From Gemmatimonadota bacterium (GTDB lineage: Bacteria > Gemmatimonadota > Gemmatimonadetes > Gemmatimonadales > Gemmatimonadaceae): a stretch of 64,000 nt of DNA. The notes below the pieces were generated by a model. The model was given only the letters and a program-made list of their open reading frames with translations. It did not search any database and was not told the DNA's origin. This document shows, one piece after another, positions 8,570 to 17,539 of the stretch (position 1 is its first letter; every line of letters begins with the position of its first letter). The DNA lies in the NCBI GenBank assembly GCA_016719105.1, contig JADKAQ010000001.1, forward strand, positions 434,001 through 498,000, given 5' to 3'. Made by a program: the position numbers and the translations under genes.

Positions 8570-8570
8570 T

Positions 8571-8948
8571 ATGGCTACCGGGAAAAAGACCAAGCGCGTC
8601 GTGGAGGCGGAAGGTGTCGCCCACATCAACGCGACCTTCAACAACACGCTCGTGACGATCACCGACATGCATGGCAATGCCATCGCGTGGGGGACGTCGG
8701 GCAAGGCAGGATTCAAGGGCTCCAAGAAGTCGACGCCGTTTGCGGCGACGGTGGCGGCCGAGCAGTGCGCGCGCGAAGCGCTCACCGCCGGCGTGCGCCG
8801 CGTCCACGTGCTCGTCCAGGGGCCCGGGTCTGGCCGTGAGTCCGCCATTCAGGCGCTCGCGTCGGCCGGCCTTCAGGTCAAGTCGATCAAGGACGTGACG
8901 CCGATTCCGCACAACGGCTGCCGTCCGCCGAAGCGTCGGAGGGTCTAG
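8571..8948 (+). CDS. rpsK: 30S ribosomal protein S11 (uS11)
   Basis: The 125-residue protein has the S11 core HINATFNNTLVTITDMHGN, the segment AAEQCAREALTAGVRRVHV, GPGSGRESAIQALASAGL and the invariant C-terminal TPIPHNGCRPPKRRRV. S11 lines the mRNA exit region of the 30S platform. It lies directly between rpsM and rpsD. Confidence 0.98.
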   Translation: MATGKKTKRVVEAEGVAHINATFNNTLVTITDMHGNAIAWGTSGKAGFKGSKKSTPFAATVAAEQCAREALTAGVRRVHVLVQGPGSGRESAIQALASAGLQVKSIKDVTPIPHNGCRPPKRRRV

Positions 8949-8951
8949 GCC

Positions 8952-9584
8952 ATGCGTTACACTGGAGCCTCCTGCCGTCAGTGCCGTCGCGAAGGGACGA
9001 AGCTGTTCCTCAAGGGGACGAAGTGCTTCACCGAGAAGTGCCCGGTCGAGCGCCGTCCGTATCCCCCCGGTCAGCACGGTCAGTCGCAGTCGCGCCGCCG
9101 CAAGTCGTCGGAGTATTCGAAGCAGCTGCGCGAGAAGCAGAAGATCAAGCGCATCTACGGGGTCAGCGAGACGCAGTTCCGCAACACGTTCGAGAAGGTG
9201 TCGAAGCTCCCGGGCATCACGGGGCACAACCTCCTCGCCGCGTTGGAGAGCCGTCTGGACAACCTCGTGTACCGCATGGGCTTCGCCCCGAGCCGTAAGT
9301 CGGCGCGCCAGCTCATTCGCCACCGCCATGTCGAGATCAACGGCAAGCTGGTGGACATCCCGAGCTACGCCGTTGCGCCGGGCCAGGAAGTCCGCGTGAA
9401 GCAGAAGTCGCGCGAACTCATCCTCGTGCAAGGGGCGATGGAGCAGGCGACGCGCGGGGCTTCCCCGTCGTGGCTCGCGGTCGATCGCGACACCTACTCG
9501 GGTCGTATGCTCGAGCGCCCGTCGCGCCCGAACATCCCGATCGCCGCGCAGGAGCAGCTGGTCGTCGAACTCTATTCGAAGTAG
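8952..9584 (+). CDS. rpsD: 30S ribosomal protein S4 (uS4, zinc form)
   Basis: S4 nucleates 30S assembly. The 210-residue product has an N-terminal zinc knuckle (CRQCRREG, then CFTEKCPVERR), marking a C+ form, and an S4 RNA-binding domain at about residues 98-160 (LESRLDNLVYRMGFAPSRKS, RHRHVEINGKLVDIPSY). In E. coli S4 represses its own alpha operon; a similar control here is possible but not shown. A 178-base spacer separates it from rpoA. Confidence 0.97.
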   Translation: MRYTGASCRQCRREGTKLFLKGTKCFTEKCPVERRPYPPGQHGQSQSRRRKSSEYSKQLREKQKIKRIYGVSETQFRNTFEKVSKLPGITGHNLLAALESRLDNLVYRMGFAPSRKSARQLIRHRHVEINGKLVDIPSYAVAPGQEVRVKQKSRELILVQGAMEQATRGASPSWLAVDRDTYSGRMLERPSRPNIPIAAQEQLVVELYSK

Positions 9585-9596
9585 TGAGATCGATGC

Positions 9597-9655
9597 GAGA
9601 CGAGAAGACGCGGTGGTCCACCTCGTCTTCTCGTCTTCTCGTCCTCTCGTCTTCT
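9597..9655 (+). repeat. inverted CT-rich repeat after rpsD
   Basis: GACGAGAAGACG at 9599-9610 is the exact reverse complement of CGTCTTCTCGTC at 9623-9634, so the RNA can form a 12-bp hairpin with a loop of about 12 bases. Further CGTCTTCT-type units continue to 9655. It lies 12 bases after the rpsD stop and could attenuate transcription into rpoA. The rest of the spacer has a GTTAGGGGC variant (9699) and a 7-bp palindrome at 9722-9738. Confidence 0.7.
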
Positions 9656-9762
9656 ACCAGATGGTCGAGACCCTAACTCTCGTACGAACCCACCGCGCGT
9701 TAGGGGCGGGGTGGGGCGTTGCCGGGGCGCGGCCCCGGTATGACCGCACCGAGCACTGATTC

Positions 9763-10833
9763 ATGTCACAGGCGATCGACTTGAAGGGCCTTGTTCGTCC
9801 GCACCTCATCGAGGTTCGCAAGCGGGACGACGCCCCCCACATCTCGGAATTCATCCTGCAGCCGCTCGAACGCGGCTACGGGCACACGCTCGGCAACGCC
9901 ATGCGGCGCATGCTCCTTTCGTCGCTGCGTGGCTCGGCGGTCTGGGGCTTTCGCATCGACGGGGTGGTGCATGAGCATCAGACCATCGTCGGCGTCGTCG
10001 AGGACGTGCACCAGATCATCGGCAACCTCAAGACCCTCGTCCTGAGCTTGGCCGACGACGTCGAGGAAGCGGTCCTGCGCATCGGCAAGTCCGAGGCGGG
10101 CCCCGTGACCGCCGGCGACATCGAGGAGAATGGCAGCGTCCGGGTGATCAACCCGAACCACCACATCTTCACGCTCCAGGATGCGCGCGACATCAACGTC
10201 GAGCTCTACATCAACAAGGGGCGCGGCTACATCGAGTCCGACGCGCACGTCGTCGACCGGGGACTCCCCATCGACCTCGTTCGCATCGACGCGATCTACA
10301 ATCCGGTGCGCCGGGCGAACTTCTCGGTCGCTGAGACCCGCGTGGGTCAGCGCACCGACTACGACCGCCTGACGCTCACCGTCGAGACCAACGGCACGAT
10401 CGCTCCGGAAGAGGCGGTGAGCTACGCCGCGGCGCTCGCGCAGACGCACTTCCAGTACTTTGCCTCCTTCGGATCGCACGCTTCGGCGCCGATGTCGATG
10501 GGGGGGGAAAGCGGCGGCGGCGATGCGGCCCGCCTCGCGCAGCTCTTCAAGTCGGCCATCGACGACCTCGAACTCTCGGTCCGCTCGGTGAACTCGCTGA
10601 AGAACTCGAACATCCGCACCCTGGGTGACCTCGTTCGCCAGACCGAGAACCAGATCCTCCAGGTCAAGAACTTCGGGAAGAAGTCGCTGCAGGAGATCGC
10701 TGAGCTCCTGGAGCGCGAAGGATTGAACTTCGGCATGCGCTACGAAGAGAACGGCGACGGCGTCCGCATCATCGATTGGGGCACGCCGCCGAGCCGCGCA
10801 GCCGCGAACGCGCCAGACGACGAAGAGGAGTAA
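9763..10833 (+). CDS. rpoA: RNA polymerase alpha subunit
   Basis: The 356-residue product has the N-terminal assembly domain (ERGYGHTLGNAMRRMLLSSL near residues 44-63) and a C-terminal domain that binds UP elements and activators (SVRSVNSLKNSNIRTLGDLV, then NFGKKSLQEIAELLE). An acidic tail ends in DDEEE. A G8 tract at 10500-10507 lies in the interdomain linker and is in frame. It precedes rplQ by six bases as usual. Confidence 0.98.
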   Translation: MSQAIDLKGLVRPHLIEVRKRDDAPHISEFILQPLERGYGHTLGNAMRRMLLSSLRGSAVWGFRIDGVVHEHQTIVGVVEDVHQIIGNLKTLVLSLADDVEEAVLRIGKSEAGPVTAGDIEENGSVRVINPNHHIFTLQDARDINVELYINKGRGYIESDAHVVDRGLPIDLVRIDAIYNPVRRANFSVAETRVGQRTDYDRLTLTVETNGTIAPEEAVSYAAALAQTHFQYFASFGSHASAPMSMGGESGGGDAARLAQLFKSAIDDLELSVRSVNSLKNSNIRTLGDLVRQTENQILQVKNFGKKSLQEIAELLEREGLNFGMRYEENGDGVRIIDWGTPPSRAAANAPDDEEE

Positions 10834-10839
10834 GGAGCA

Positions 10840-11196
10840 ATGCGTCACAGGAAAGCGGGGCGCCAGCTTCGCCGCACCAGCGAACAGAAGCTCGCGCTCA
10901 TGCGCGGCCTCGCGTCGTCGCTGATCGAGCACGGTGCCATCGAAACCACCGAGGCGAAGGCGAAGGAACTGCGCCCGTTCATCGAGAAGTTGATCACCAA
11001 GGCCCGCTCCGGGACCTTGCACGATCGTCGTCTCGCCGGGCGGCACATCCACAAGCGGGAGACCGCCGACAAACTGTTCAAGGAAGTCGGGCCCAAGTAC
11101 CTCAAGCGGCCCGGTGGATACACGCGCATCCTCAAGACCGGCCATCGCAAGGGCGATGGGGCGGAAATGGCGCGCATCGAGCTCGTGGAGGGCTGA
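10840..11196 (+). CDS. rplQ: 50S ribosomal protein L17 (bL17)
   Basis: This 118-residue protein has the L17 N-terminus MRHRKAGRQLRRTSEQKLAL and the motif SLIEHGAIETTEAKAKELRP. The C-terminal GGYTRILKTGHRKGDGAEMA is also typical. It follows rpoA, the standard arrangement, and has an AAGGAG ribosome site just before the ATG. Confidence 0.97.
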   Translation: MRHRKAGRQLRRTSEQKLALMRGLASSLIEHGAIETTEAKAKELRPFIEKLITKARSGTLHDRRLAGRHIHKRETADKLFKEVGPKYLKRPGGYTRILKTGHRKGDGAEMARIELVEG

Positions 11197-11200
11197 CGTC

Positions 11201-11419
11201 ATGGCCATCAATCGCAGTCGCTGCTACGTATGCGACAAGGGCGTGACGTACGGCAACAACGTCTCGCACGCCAACAACAAGACCCGCCGCACCTGGAAGC
11301 CCAACCTTCAGGTCGCGCGCGTCGTCAGCGAGGGGAAGACCATCAAGGTGAAGGTCTGCACCCGCTGCCTCGCCGCCGGCAAGGTCCAGCGCGCCCCGCG
11401 TGGTGCTGCCGTCGCGTGA
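11201..11419 (+). CDS. rpmB: 50S ribosomal protein L28 (bL28, zinc form)
   Basis: The 72 residues include CYVCDKG near the start, NNVSHANNKTRRTWKPNLQ in the middle and VCTRC near the end; the two C-X2-C pairs indicate a zinc-bound C+ type. L28 usually sits beside rpmG, so its place at the end of an alpha operon is less common. It starts four bases after the rplQ stop, and a strong terminator follows 29 bases after its own stop. Confidence 0.95.
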   Translation: MAINRSRCYVCDKGVTYGNNVSHANNKTRRTWKPNLQVARVVSEGKTIKVKVCTRCLAAGKVQRAPRGAAVA

Positions 11420-11448
11420 GCACGGCGCACCGTCCGCGGCAGGGTGAA

Positions 11449-11473
11449 GGGAGCGCGTTAGGCGCTCCCTTTT
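11449..11473 (+). terminator. rho-independent terminator after rpmB
   Basis: GGGAGCGC and GCGCTCCC form a perfect 8-bp stem around the loop GTTAG, followed by TTTT. The loop and the first bases of the right arm together make the heptamer GTTAGGC found throughout the window. Confidence 0.92.
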
Positions 11474-11522
11474 GCTTTCACCCCCCACGCGTTCGAGCCC
11501 TCTCCCTCCAGCTCCGTTTCGC

Positions 11523-12509
11523 ATGAGCGACGGGAACGTCCGTACAGCGCTCGTCACCGGGATCACCGGGCAAGACGGCTCGTATCTGGCCGAGCTCCTG
11601 CTCGCTCGTGGCTACCGCGTCGTCGGGACCACGCGCGCGACCGGGACGGCCGACACCTGGCGCATTCGGCATCTGCTCTCGCGCGTCGAGTTGCTCGCCC
11701 TCGATCTCCGAGACGGGGCCGCGGTCCGAGGGGTCGTAGCGCGCATCGCGCCCCACGAGGTGTATCACCTCGCGGCGGCCAGCCGGGTCGATCGTTCGTG
11801 GGAGCGGCCGATGGAATCGCTGGAGGCCAACGCGGGGAGCACGGTCCACCTCATGGACGCGGTGCGTCATGAGGCGCCGCGTGCGCGCATGGTCGTCGCG
11901 TCCTCCTGCGAGATCTTCGGTCGCCCTGAGCAGGCGCCACAGTCCGAGTGCACCCCGATCCGCCCCGCATCCCCCTACGGCGTGTCGAAGGCGGCGGCGT
12001 ACTGGCTCGCGGCCAACTATCGCGATAGCCACGGGCTGCACGTCGCCTCGGCGATCCTGTACAACCACGAGAGTCCGCGCCGAGGCGAAGCCTTCGTGAC
12101 GCGCAAGATCTCGATGGGGGTCGCGCGCATCGCCTGCGGCCAGGCGACGACCCTCACGCTCGGCAACCTGGACGGGCGACGCGATTGGGGCTTTGCCGGC
12201 GACTACATGGACGCCCTCTGGCGCATGCAGCAGCTGGAAGCCCCGTGCGACCTCGTGGTGGGGAGCGGCGTCGCACACTCGGTGCGGGACTTCTGCGAGC
12301 GCGCCTTCGCGGTGGCGGGACTCGACTATCGCGCGCACGTCGCGTCGGATGACGGGCTCCTGCGGCCAGTCGATGCCACGACCCTGGTCGCCGATGCGTC
12401 GCTGGCGCGAGAGCGCCTCGAGTGGGGGCCGACGGTCGACTTTGGCGGGCTCGTGGAAATGATGGTTTTCGCCGACCTGGAGCGCGTGCGGAGCGGGGCA
12501 GGGGTGTAA
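11523..12509 (+). CDS. NAD-dependent sugar dehydratase/epimerase, GDP-mannose 4,6-dehydratase-like
   Basis: This 328-residue short-chain dehydrogenase has the Rossmann motif TGITGQDGSYLAELLLARGY, identical in form to GDP-mannose 4,6-dehydratases. The catalytic region has SSCEIFG and Y-G-V-S-K, and NHESPRRGEAFVTRKI is the GMD-type segment. The likely reaction is GDP-mannose to GDP-4-keto-6-deoxymannose. It is shorter than typical GMD (about 350-370), so an epimerase with another substrate is possible. The frame extends to 11472, but the ATG at 11523 suits the family N-terminus. It is the first of the nucleotide-sugar genes. Confidence 0.8.
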   Translation: MSDGNVRTALVTGITGQDGSYLAELLLARGYRVVGTTRATGTADTWRIRHLLSRVELLALDLRDGAAVRGVVARIAPHEVYHLAAASRVDRSWERPMESLEANAGSTVHLMDAVRHEAPRARMVVASSCEIFGRPEQAPQSECTPIRPASPYGVSKAAAYWLAANYRDSHGLHVASAILYNHESPRRGEAFVTRKISMGVARIACGQATTLTLGNLDGRRDWGFAGDYMDALWRMQQLEAPCDLVVGSGVAHSVRDFCERAFAVAGLDYRAHVASDDGLLRPVDATTLVADASLARERLEWGPTVDFGGLVEMMVFADLERVRSGAGV

Positions 12510-12614
12510 ATTTCGCCCCGGTCCGGCACCGGGGGCACCTCCGGTTCGCCGGCGGAGACGTCGAGCCGACGTTGCCCCGAAATCGAACGGTTTTCTGTAC
12601 CTAGTCCTCCCGAC

Positions 12615-15600
12615 ATGCCTCGTCGTACCGACATTCACAAGATTCTCCTGATCGGCTCCGGCCCGATCGTCATCGGGCAGGCCGCCGAGTTCGACTACTC
12701 GGGGACGCAGGCGGCGCGGGCGCTGCGCGAGGAGGGATACGAGGTGATCCTCGTGAACTCCAATCCGGCGACGATCATGACCGACCCGGAGATCGCCGAC
12801 CGGACCTACATCGAGCCGGTGACGCCGGAGTTCGTCGAGCTGGTCATCGAGAAGGAACGCCCCGACGCGCTCCTTCCCACGATGGGCGGCCAGACGGCGC
12901 TCAACGTGGCGATGAAGCTGTCCGAGCGCGGCGTGCTGGCGAAGTACGGCGTGGAGTTGATCGGCGCGAAGGCCAAGGCCATCAAGATGGCCGAGGACCG
13001 GCACGAGTTCGGCGAAGCGATGAAGCGCATCGGGCTGCAGGTGCCGCAGGGCAAGATCGCGACGACGTGGGAGGAGGCGCTGGAGATCGCCGACTTCACG
13101 GGCTTCCCGGCGATCATCCGCCCCGCCTTCACGTTAGGCGGTTCGGGCGGCGGCATTGCCTACAACAAGGAAGAGTACGAGCAGATCTGCCGCCGCGGGT
13201 TGGCGGAGTCGCCGGTGAGCCAGATCCTCATCGAGCGTTCGCTGCTGGGGTGGAAGGAGTTCGAGCTCGAGGTGATGCGCGACCACGCCGACAACGTCGT
13301 GATCGTCTGCTCCATCGAGAACATCGACCCGATGGGGGTGCACACCGGCGACTCGATCACGGTGGCGCCGGCCATGACGCTCACCGATCGCGAGTACCAG
13401 GTGATGCGCGACGCGGCGGTCGCGGTGATTCGCGAGATCGGCGTGGAGGCGGGCGGGTGCAACATCCAGTTTGCCATCAATCCCAGGGACGGGGAGATGG
13501 TGGTGATCGAGATGAACCCGCGCGTGTCGCGTTCCTCGGCGCTGGCCTCCAAGGCGACCGGCTTCCCGATCGCCAAGATCGGGACGAAGCTCGCGGTGGG
13601 GTACACGCTCGACGAGATCCCCAACGACATCACCAAGACGACGCCAGCCTCGTTCGAGCCCGTGCTCGACTACGTCGTCGTGAAGTGTCCGCGCTTTGCT
13701 TTCGAGAAGTTCGCGCGCGCCAATCCGTACCTCACGACGCAGATGAAGTCGGTGGGGGAGTCGATGGCGATGGGGCGCACCTTCAAGGAGGCGTTCCAGA
13801 AGGGGCTGCGCGCCCTCGAGACCGGTCGTGCCGGCTGGACCGTCGGCGCCCGTGCCGTCGACGACCGCCTTCCCGACGACTCGATCGAGGCACTGCGCGG
13901 CGCGTTAGGCAAGCCCTCGCCCGAACGCATCTTCGAGGTCAAGCGCGCGATCCTCGCGGGACTCACCACCGAGCAGCTGCACGAACTCACGGCGATCGAC
14001 CCGTGGTTCCTCGAGCAGATGCGCGAGCTGGTGGAGGCCGAGCGGTCGTACGCGTCGGCGTCGTCGGTGGGCGCCGAGGAGATCCGGGCGATGAAGCGCC
14101 AGGGGTTCTCGGACCGGCAGCTCGCCGAACTGCGCGGCGAAACGGAGCAGGAGGCGCGCGCCCGTCGGTGGGGGCTGGGCATCCATCCCGCCTACAAGAT
14201 GGTCGACACGTGCGCCGGCGAGTTCCCGTCGGCGACGCCGTACCTGTACTCCTGCTACGACGAGGAGAGCGAAGGGCCGCGCACCGGCAAGCCGTCGGTC
14301 GTCATCCTCGGGAGCGGGCCCAATCGCATCGGGCAGGGGGTCGAGTTCGACTACATGTGCGTCCGTGCCGTGCTCGCCCTCAAGGAGCGCGGCTACGAGA
14401 CGATCATGATCAACTCGAATCCCGAGACCGTTTCCACGGACTACGACACCGCCGACAAGCTGTACTTCGAGCCGCTGACGCTCGAGGACGTGCTGGAGAT
14501 CGTGCGGCGCGAGCAACCGTTAGGCGTGATCGTGCAGCTCGGCGGCCAGACGCCGCTCAAGCTCACGAAGGGGCTCGAGGCCGCCGGCGTGAAGATCCTC
14601 GGCACGACGCCGGACGCCATCGACATCGCCGAGGATCGCAAGCGATTCGAGGCGGTGGCGCGGGCGATCGGGGTGCGACAGCCCGACGCCGGGACGGCGA
14701 CCAGCGTGACGGAAGCGGTGACGATCGCCGAGCGGATCGGCTACCCGGTCCTCGTCCGTCCGTCGTACGTGCTGGGCGGACGCGCGATGCAGATCGTGTA
14801 CGACGAGGCGTCGATGCGCGGGTACTTCGAGTCGGCAGTGCGGGTGAGCGAGGAGCGTCCGGTGCTTGTGGATCGTTTCCTCGAGGATGCCTATGAGGCC
14901 GACGTCGACGCCGTGTGCGATGGCACGCGCGTGGTGATCGGCGGGGTGATGCAGCACATCGAGGACGCGGGGATTCACTCCGGCGACTCGGCGTGCGTCC
15001 TCCCGCCCTACGTGATCCAGCCGGCCGACATCGCGACGATGAAGGCCCACACGGTCGCCCTGGCGAAGGAGCTGGGGGTGGTGGGGCTCATCAACGTGCA
15101 GTTCGCCGTGAAGGACGGCGTGGTCTACGTCCTCGAGGTGAACCCGCGCGGCTCGCGCACGATCCCGTTTGTCTCCAAGGCGATCGGGGTGCCGTTGGCC
15201 TCGGTCGCGGCCCGGTGCATGGTGGGTGAGTCGCTCGAGTCCATCGGCTTCACCGAGGAGATCGTGCCGCCGTACCACTCGGTGAAGGAAGCGGTCTTCC
15301 CGTTCACCAAGTTCCGCGAGTTCGACCCGCTGCTCGGCCCCGAGATGCGCTCGACGGGCGAGGTGATGGGGATCTCGACGTCGTTCGGGAGCGCGTTCGC
15401 GAAGGCGCAGCTCGCGGCCGACAACGAGTTGCCGTTGGGCGGGGCGATCTTCATCACGGTGAACGATGGCGACAAGCCGACGGTGACGCCGATCGCGCGC
15501 CGCTTCCACGAGATGGGGTTCACGCTCTACGCGACCGAGGGGACGGCGCAGTACCTGCGCGAGCGCGGCATCCCGACCAGCGGCGTGCGCAAGGTGCACG

Positions 15601-15851
15601 AGGGGCGTCCGCACGGCGTGGACCTGATGCTCAACGGCGAGGTGCAACTCCTGATCAACACCCCGCTGGGCAAGCACGCGCAGTTCGACGACTACGCGCT
15701 GCGGCAGACGGCGATCTCGAAGCGGATTTCCTACACGACGACGATGTCGGCGGCGAGTGCCGCGTGCGATGCGATCCAGTCGTTGCGGGCGCAGGCCCCG
15801 TCGGTCTGCTCGCTGCAGGAGTGGCACGAGATCCTGCACGCGTCGCGATAG
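12615..15851 (+). CDS. carB: carbamoyl-phosphate synthase large subunit
   Basis: CarB makes carbamoyl phosphate from ammonia, bicarbonate and two ATP for arginine and pyrimidine synthesis. The full 1078 residues match the family. Each half has its ATP-grasp domain: GSGPIVIGQAAEFDYSGTQA opens the first, GSGPNRIGQGVEFDYMCVRA the second (near residue 565). An oligomerisation region lies between, and an MGS-like allosteric domain follows from about residue 940. Three TTA-GGC codon pairs occur (13133, 13904, 14519). carA is not in the window. The 105-base gap before it has no clear promoter. It lies between nucleotide-sugar genes, two bases before wlbB. Confidence 0.97.
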   Translation: MPRRTDIHKILLIGSGPIVIGQAAEFDYSGTQAARALREEGYEVILVNSNPATIMTDPEIADRTYIEPVTPEFVELVIEKERPDALLPTMGGQTALNVAMKLSERGVLAKYGVELIGAKAKAIKMAEDRHEFGEAMKRIGLQVPQGKIATTWEEALEIADFTGFPAIIRPAFTLGGSGGGIAYNKEEYEQICRRGLAESPVSQILIERSLLGWKEFELEVMRDHADNVVIVCSIENIDPMGVHTGDSITVAPAMTLTDREYQVMRDAAVAVIREIGVEAGGCNIQFAINPRDGEMVVIEMNPRVSRSSALASKATGFPIAKIGTKLAVGYTLDEIPNDITKTTPASFEPVLDYVVVKCPRFAFEKFARANPYLTTQMKSVGESMAMGRTFKEAFQKGLRALETGRAGWTVGARAVDDRLPDDSIEALRGALGKPSPERIFEVKRAILAGLTTEQLHELTAIDPWFLEQMRELVEAERSYASASSVGAEEIRAMKRQGFSDRQLAELRGETEQEARARRWGLGIHPAYKMVDTCAGEFPSATPYLYSCYDEESEGPRTGKPSVVILGSGPNRIGQGVEFDYMCVRAVLALKERGYETIMINSNPETVSTDYDTADKLYFEPLTLEDVLEIVRREQPLGVIVQLGGQTPLKLTKGLEAAGVKILGTTPDAIDIAEDRKRFEAVARAIGVRQPDAGTATSVTEAVTIAERIGYPVLVRPSYVLGGRAMQIVYDEASMRGYFESAVRVSEERPVLVDRFLEDAYEADVDAVCDGTRVVIGGVMQHIEDAGIHSGDSACVLPPYVIQPADIATMKAHTVALAKELGVVGLINVQFAVKDGVVYVLEVNPRGSRTIPFVSKAIGVPLASVAARCMVGESLESIGFTEEIVPPYHSVKEAVFPFTKFREFDPLLGPEMRSTGEVMGISTSFGSAFAKAQLAADNELPLGGAIFITVNDGDKPTVTPIARRFHEMGFTLYATEGTAQYLRERGIPTSGVRKVHEGRPHGVDLMLNGEVQLLINTPLGKHAQFDDYALRQTAISKRISYTTTMSAASAACDAIQSLRAQAPSVCSLQEWHEILHASR

Positions 15852-15852
15852 C

Positions 15853-16470
15853 ATGGCACCGCCGTTCATCCACGAGTCGGCCTATGTCGACGACGGCGCG
15901 GTGGTCGGAGACGACACCCGCATCTGGCATTTCTGCCACGTCAACAGCGGCGCGGTGATCGGCGAGCGCTGCTCGTTGGGGCAGAACGTGGTGGTGATGC
16001 CGCGCACGAAGATCGGCAGCAACGTGAAGATCCAGAACAACGTTTCGGTCTACGAAGGGGTCGAACTGGAGGACGATGTCTTCTGCGGCCCCTCGATGGT
16101 CTTCACCAACGTCATCAATCCGCGCAGCCATGTGTCGCGCAAGCACGAGTATCGTCGCACGCTGGTACGGCGCGGGGCGAGCATCGGCGCCAATGCGACG
16201 ATCGTGTGCGGGGCGACGCTCGGCGAGTATTGCTTCGTGGGGGCGGGGGCCGTCGTGAACCGCGACGTGAAGGCCTACGCACTCGTGGTAGGGGTCCCGG
16301 CGCGGCAGGTGGGGTGGGTCTGTCAGTGCGGGGAGACGCTGCCGCGAGAGGGGAAGACGGAAAGACGGGAAGACGAGAAGACGAGTGCGGGCACGCGCGT
16401 GGCGTGTACCGCGTGTGGCTCGGCCTATCGGCTCCTCGATGGCAACCTTTCGCCGGAGGGTGCGGCATGA
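15853..16470 (+). CDS. wlbB: UDP-2-acetamido-3-amino-2,3-dideoxyglucuronate N-acetyltransferase (WlbB/WbpD type)
   Basis: The first 155 or so residues are a left-handed beta-helix of hexapeptide repeats (YVDDGAVVGDDTRIWHFCHV, LGQNVVVMPRTKIGSNVKIQ) typical of WlbB/WbpD, which acetylates the 3-amino group with acetyl-CoA. The C-terminus has a split zinc-ribbon: C-Q-C near residue 157 and C-T-A-C near 184. The DNA between the halves (16353-16385) is an inverted copy of the intergenic CGTCTTCT repeat, here translated as a charged Lys/Arg/Glu linker. It is coupled to wlbA by an ATGA overlap. Confidence 0.87.
   Translation: MAPPFIHESAYVDDGAVVGDDTRIWHFCHVNSGAVIGERCSLGQNVVVMPRTKIGSNVKIQNNVSVYEGVELEDDVFCGPSMVFTNVINPRSHVSRKHEYRRTLVRRGASIGANATIVCGATLGEYCFVGAGAVVNRDVKAYALVVGVPARQVGWVCQCGETLPREGKTERREDEKTSAGTRVACTACGSAYRLLDGNLSPEGAA
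16353..16385 (-). repeat. CGTCTTCT-type repeat inside wlbB, inverted
   Basis: Purine-rich tandem units (GAAGACGG, GAAGACGAG) are the reverse complement of the repeat at 17540-17575, on the other side of wlbA. The length keeps the frame. Confidence 0.75.
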
Positions 16471-17519
16471 GTGACGGGGCGACGACGCCGGTGCGGATTG
16501 CGCTCGTCGGCTGCGGGCGGATCAGCCGCAACCACTTCGAGGCCATCGCCAAGATCGACGAGTTGCAGCTGGTGGCGGTGTGCGACGCCGTCGAGGCGCG
16601 GGCGCGTGAGGCGGGGGTGCGGGAGGACGTGCCGTGGTTCACGTCCTATTCCCGCATGCTGGAGCACGCGCCGTGTGACGTCGTCGCCGTCTGCACGCCG
16701 TCCGGGCTGCATCCGCAGCACGGCATGCTCGCGGCCAGGGCAGGGAAGCACGTCGTCTGCGAAAAGCCGATGGCGATCACCCTGACCTCCGCCGACGACC
16801 TCGTGCAGGCGTGCGATGACGCCGGCGTGCAGCTGTTCGTGGTGAAACAGAACCGCCTCAATCCGCCGATCCAGCTGCTCAAGCGCGCCATCGACAAGGG
16901 ACGCTTCGGGCGCCTGTACATGGCCAACACGACGGTGCGCTGGACGCGACCGCAGGAGTACTACGACCAGGCGTCGTGGCGCGGGACGTGGGAGTTCGAC
17001 GGCGGGGCCTTCATGAACCAGGCGTCGCACTACGTCGACCTCATCCAATGGCTCGTGGGGCCGGTCGAGAGCGTCATGGCCAAGACGGCGACGCTCGCCC
17101 GCCGCATCGAGACCGAGGACTCGGGCGTGGCCCTCCTCAAGTTCCGGTCCGGTGCGTTAGGCGTGATCGAGGTGACGATGCTCACCTACCCGAAGAACCT
17201 CGAGGGGTCGATCACCATCCTCGGGGAAAAGGGGACGGTGAAGGTCGGGGGAACCGCCGTGAACAAGGTGGAAGCCTGGCAGTTCGCCGACTACGACGAC
17301 GACGACAAGTTGATAGAGTCGGCGACGTACACCCCGCCCAACGTGTATGGGCACGGCCATGAGGGGTATTACCGCAACGTCATGGCGGTGCTGCGTGGCG
17401 AGGCCCATCCCGACACCGACGGTCGTGCTGGTCGCAAGTCGCTGGAGCTGATCCTGGGGATCTACGAGTCGGCCAAGACCGGCCACGAGGTTCCGCTGCC
17501 GCTCCGGGCGCGCGTCTAA
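16467..17519 (+). CDS. wlbA: UDP-N-acetylglucosaminuronate 3-dehydrogenase (WlbA/WbpB type, Gfo/Idh/MocA family)
   Basis: The 350-residue enzyme has an N-terminal NAD-binding fold (ALVGCGRISRNHFEAI), the family motif CEKPMAIT, and a C-terminal alpha/beta domain with FDGGAFMNQASHYVDLIQWL. The neighbours identify it as the enzyme oxidising UDP-GlcNAcA at C3, the second step of the UDP-diacetamido-glucuronate route. The start at 16467 overlaps the wlbB stop. It is bracketed by inverted copies of the CT-rich repeat, at 16353 inside wlbB and at 17540 after its stop. Confidence 0.88.
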   Translation: MSDGATTPVRIALVGCGRISRNHFEAIAKIDELQLVAVCDAVEARAREAGVREDVPWFTSYSRMLEHAPCDVVAVCTPSGLHPQHGMLAARAGKHVVCEKPMAITLTSADDLVQACDDAGVQLFVVKQNRLNPPIQLLKRAIDKGRFGRLYMANTTVRWTRPQEYYDQASWRGTWEFDGGAFMNQASHYVDLIQWLVGPVESVMAKTATLARRIETEDSGVALLKFRSGALGVIEVTMLTYPKNLEGSITILGEKGTVKVGGTAVNKVEAWQFADYDDDDKLIESATYTPPNVYGHGHEGYYRNVMAVLRGEAHPDTDGRAGRKSLELILGIYESAKTGHEVPLPLRARV

Positions 17520-17539
17520 GTCGAGTCCGTCACTCGTTT

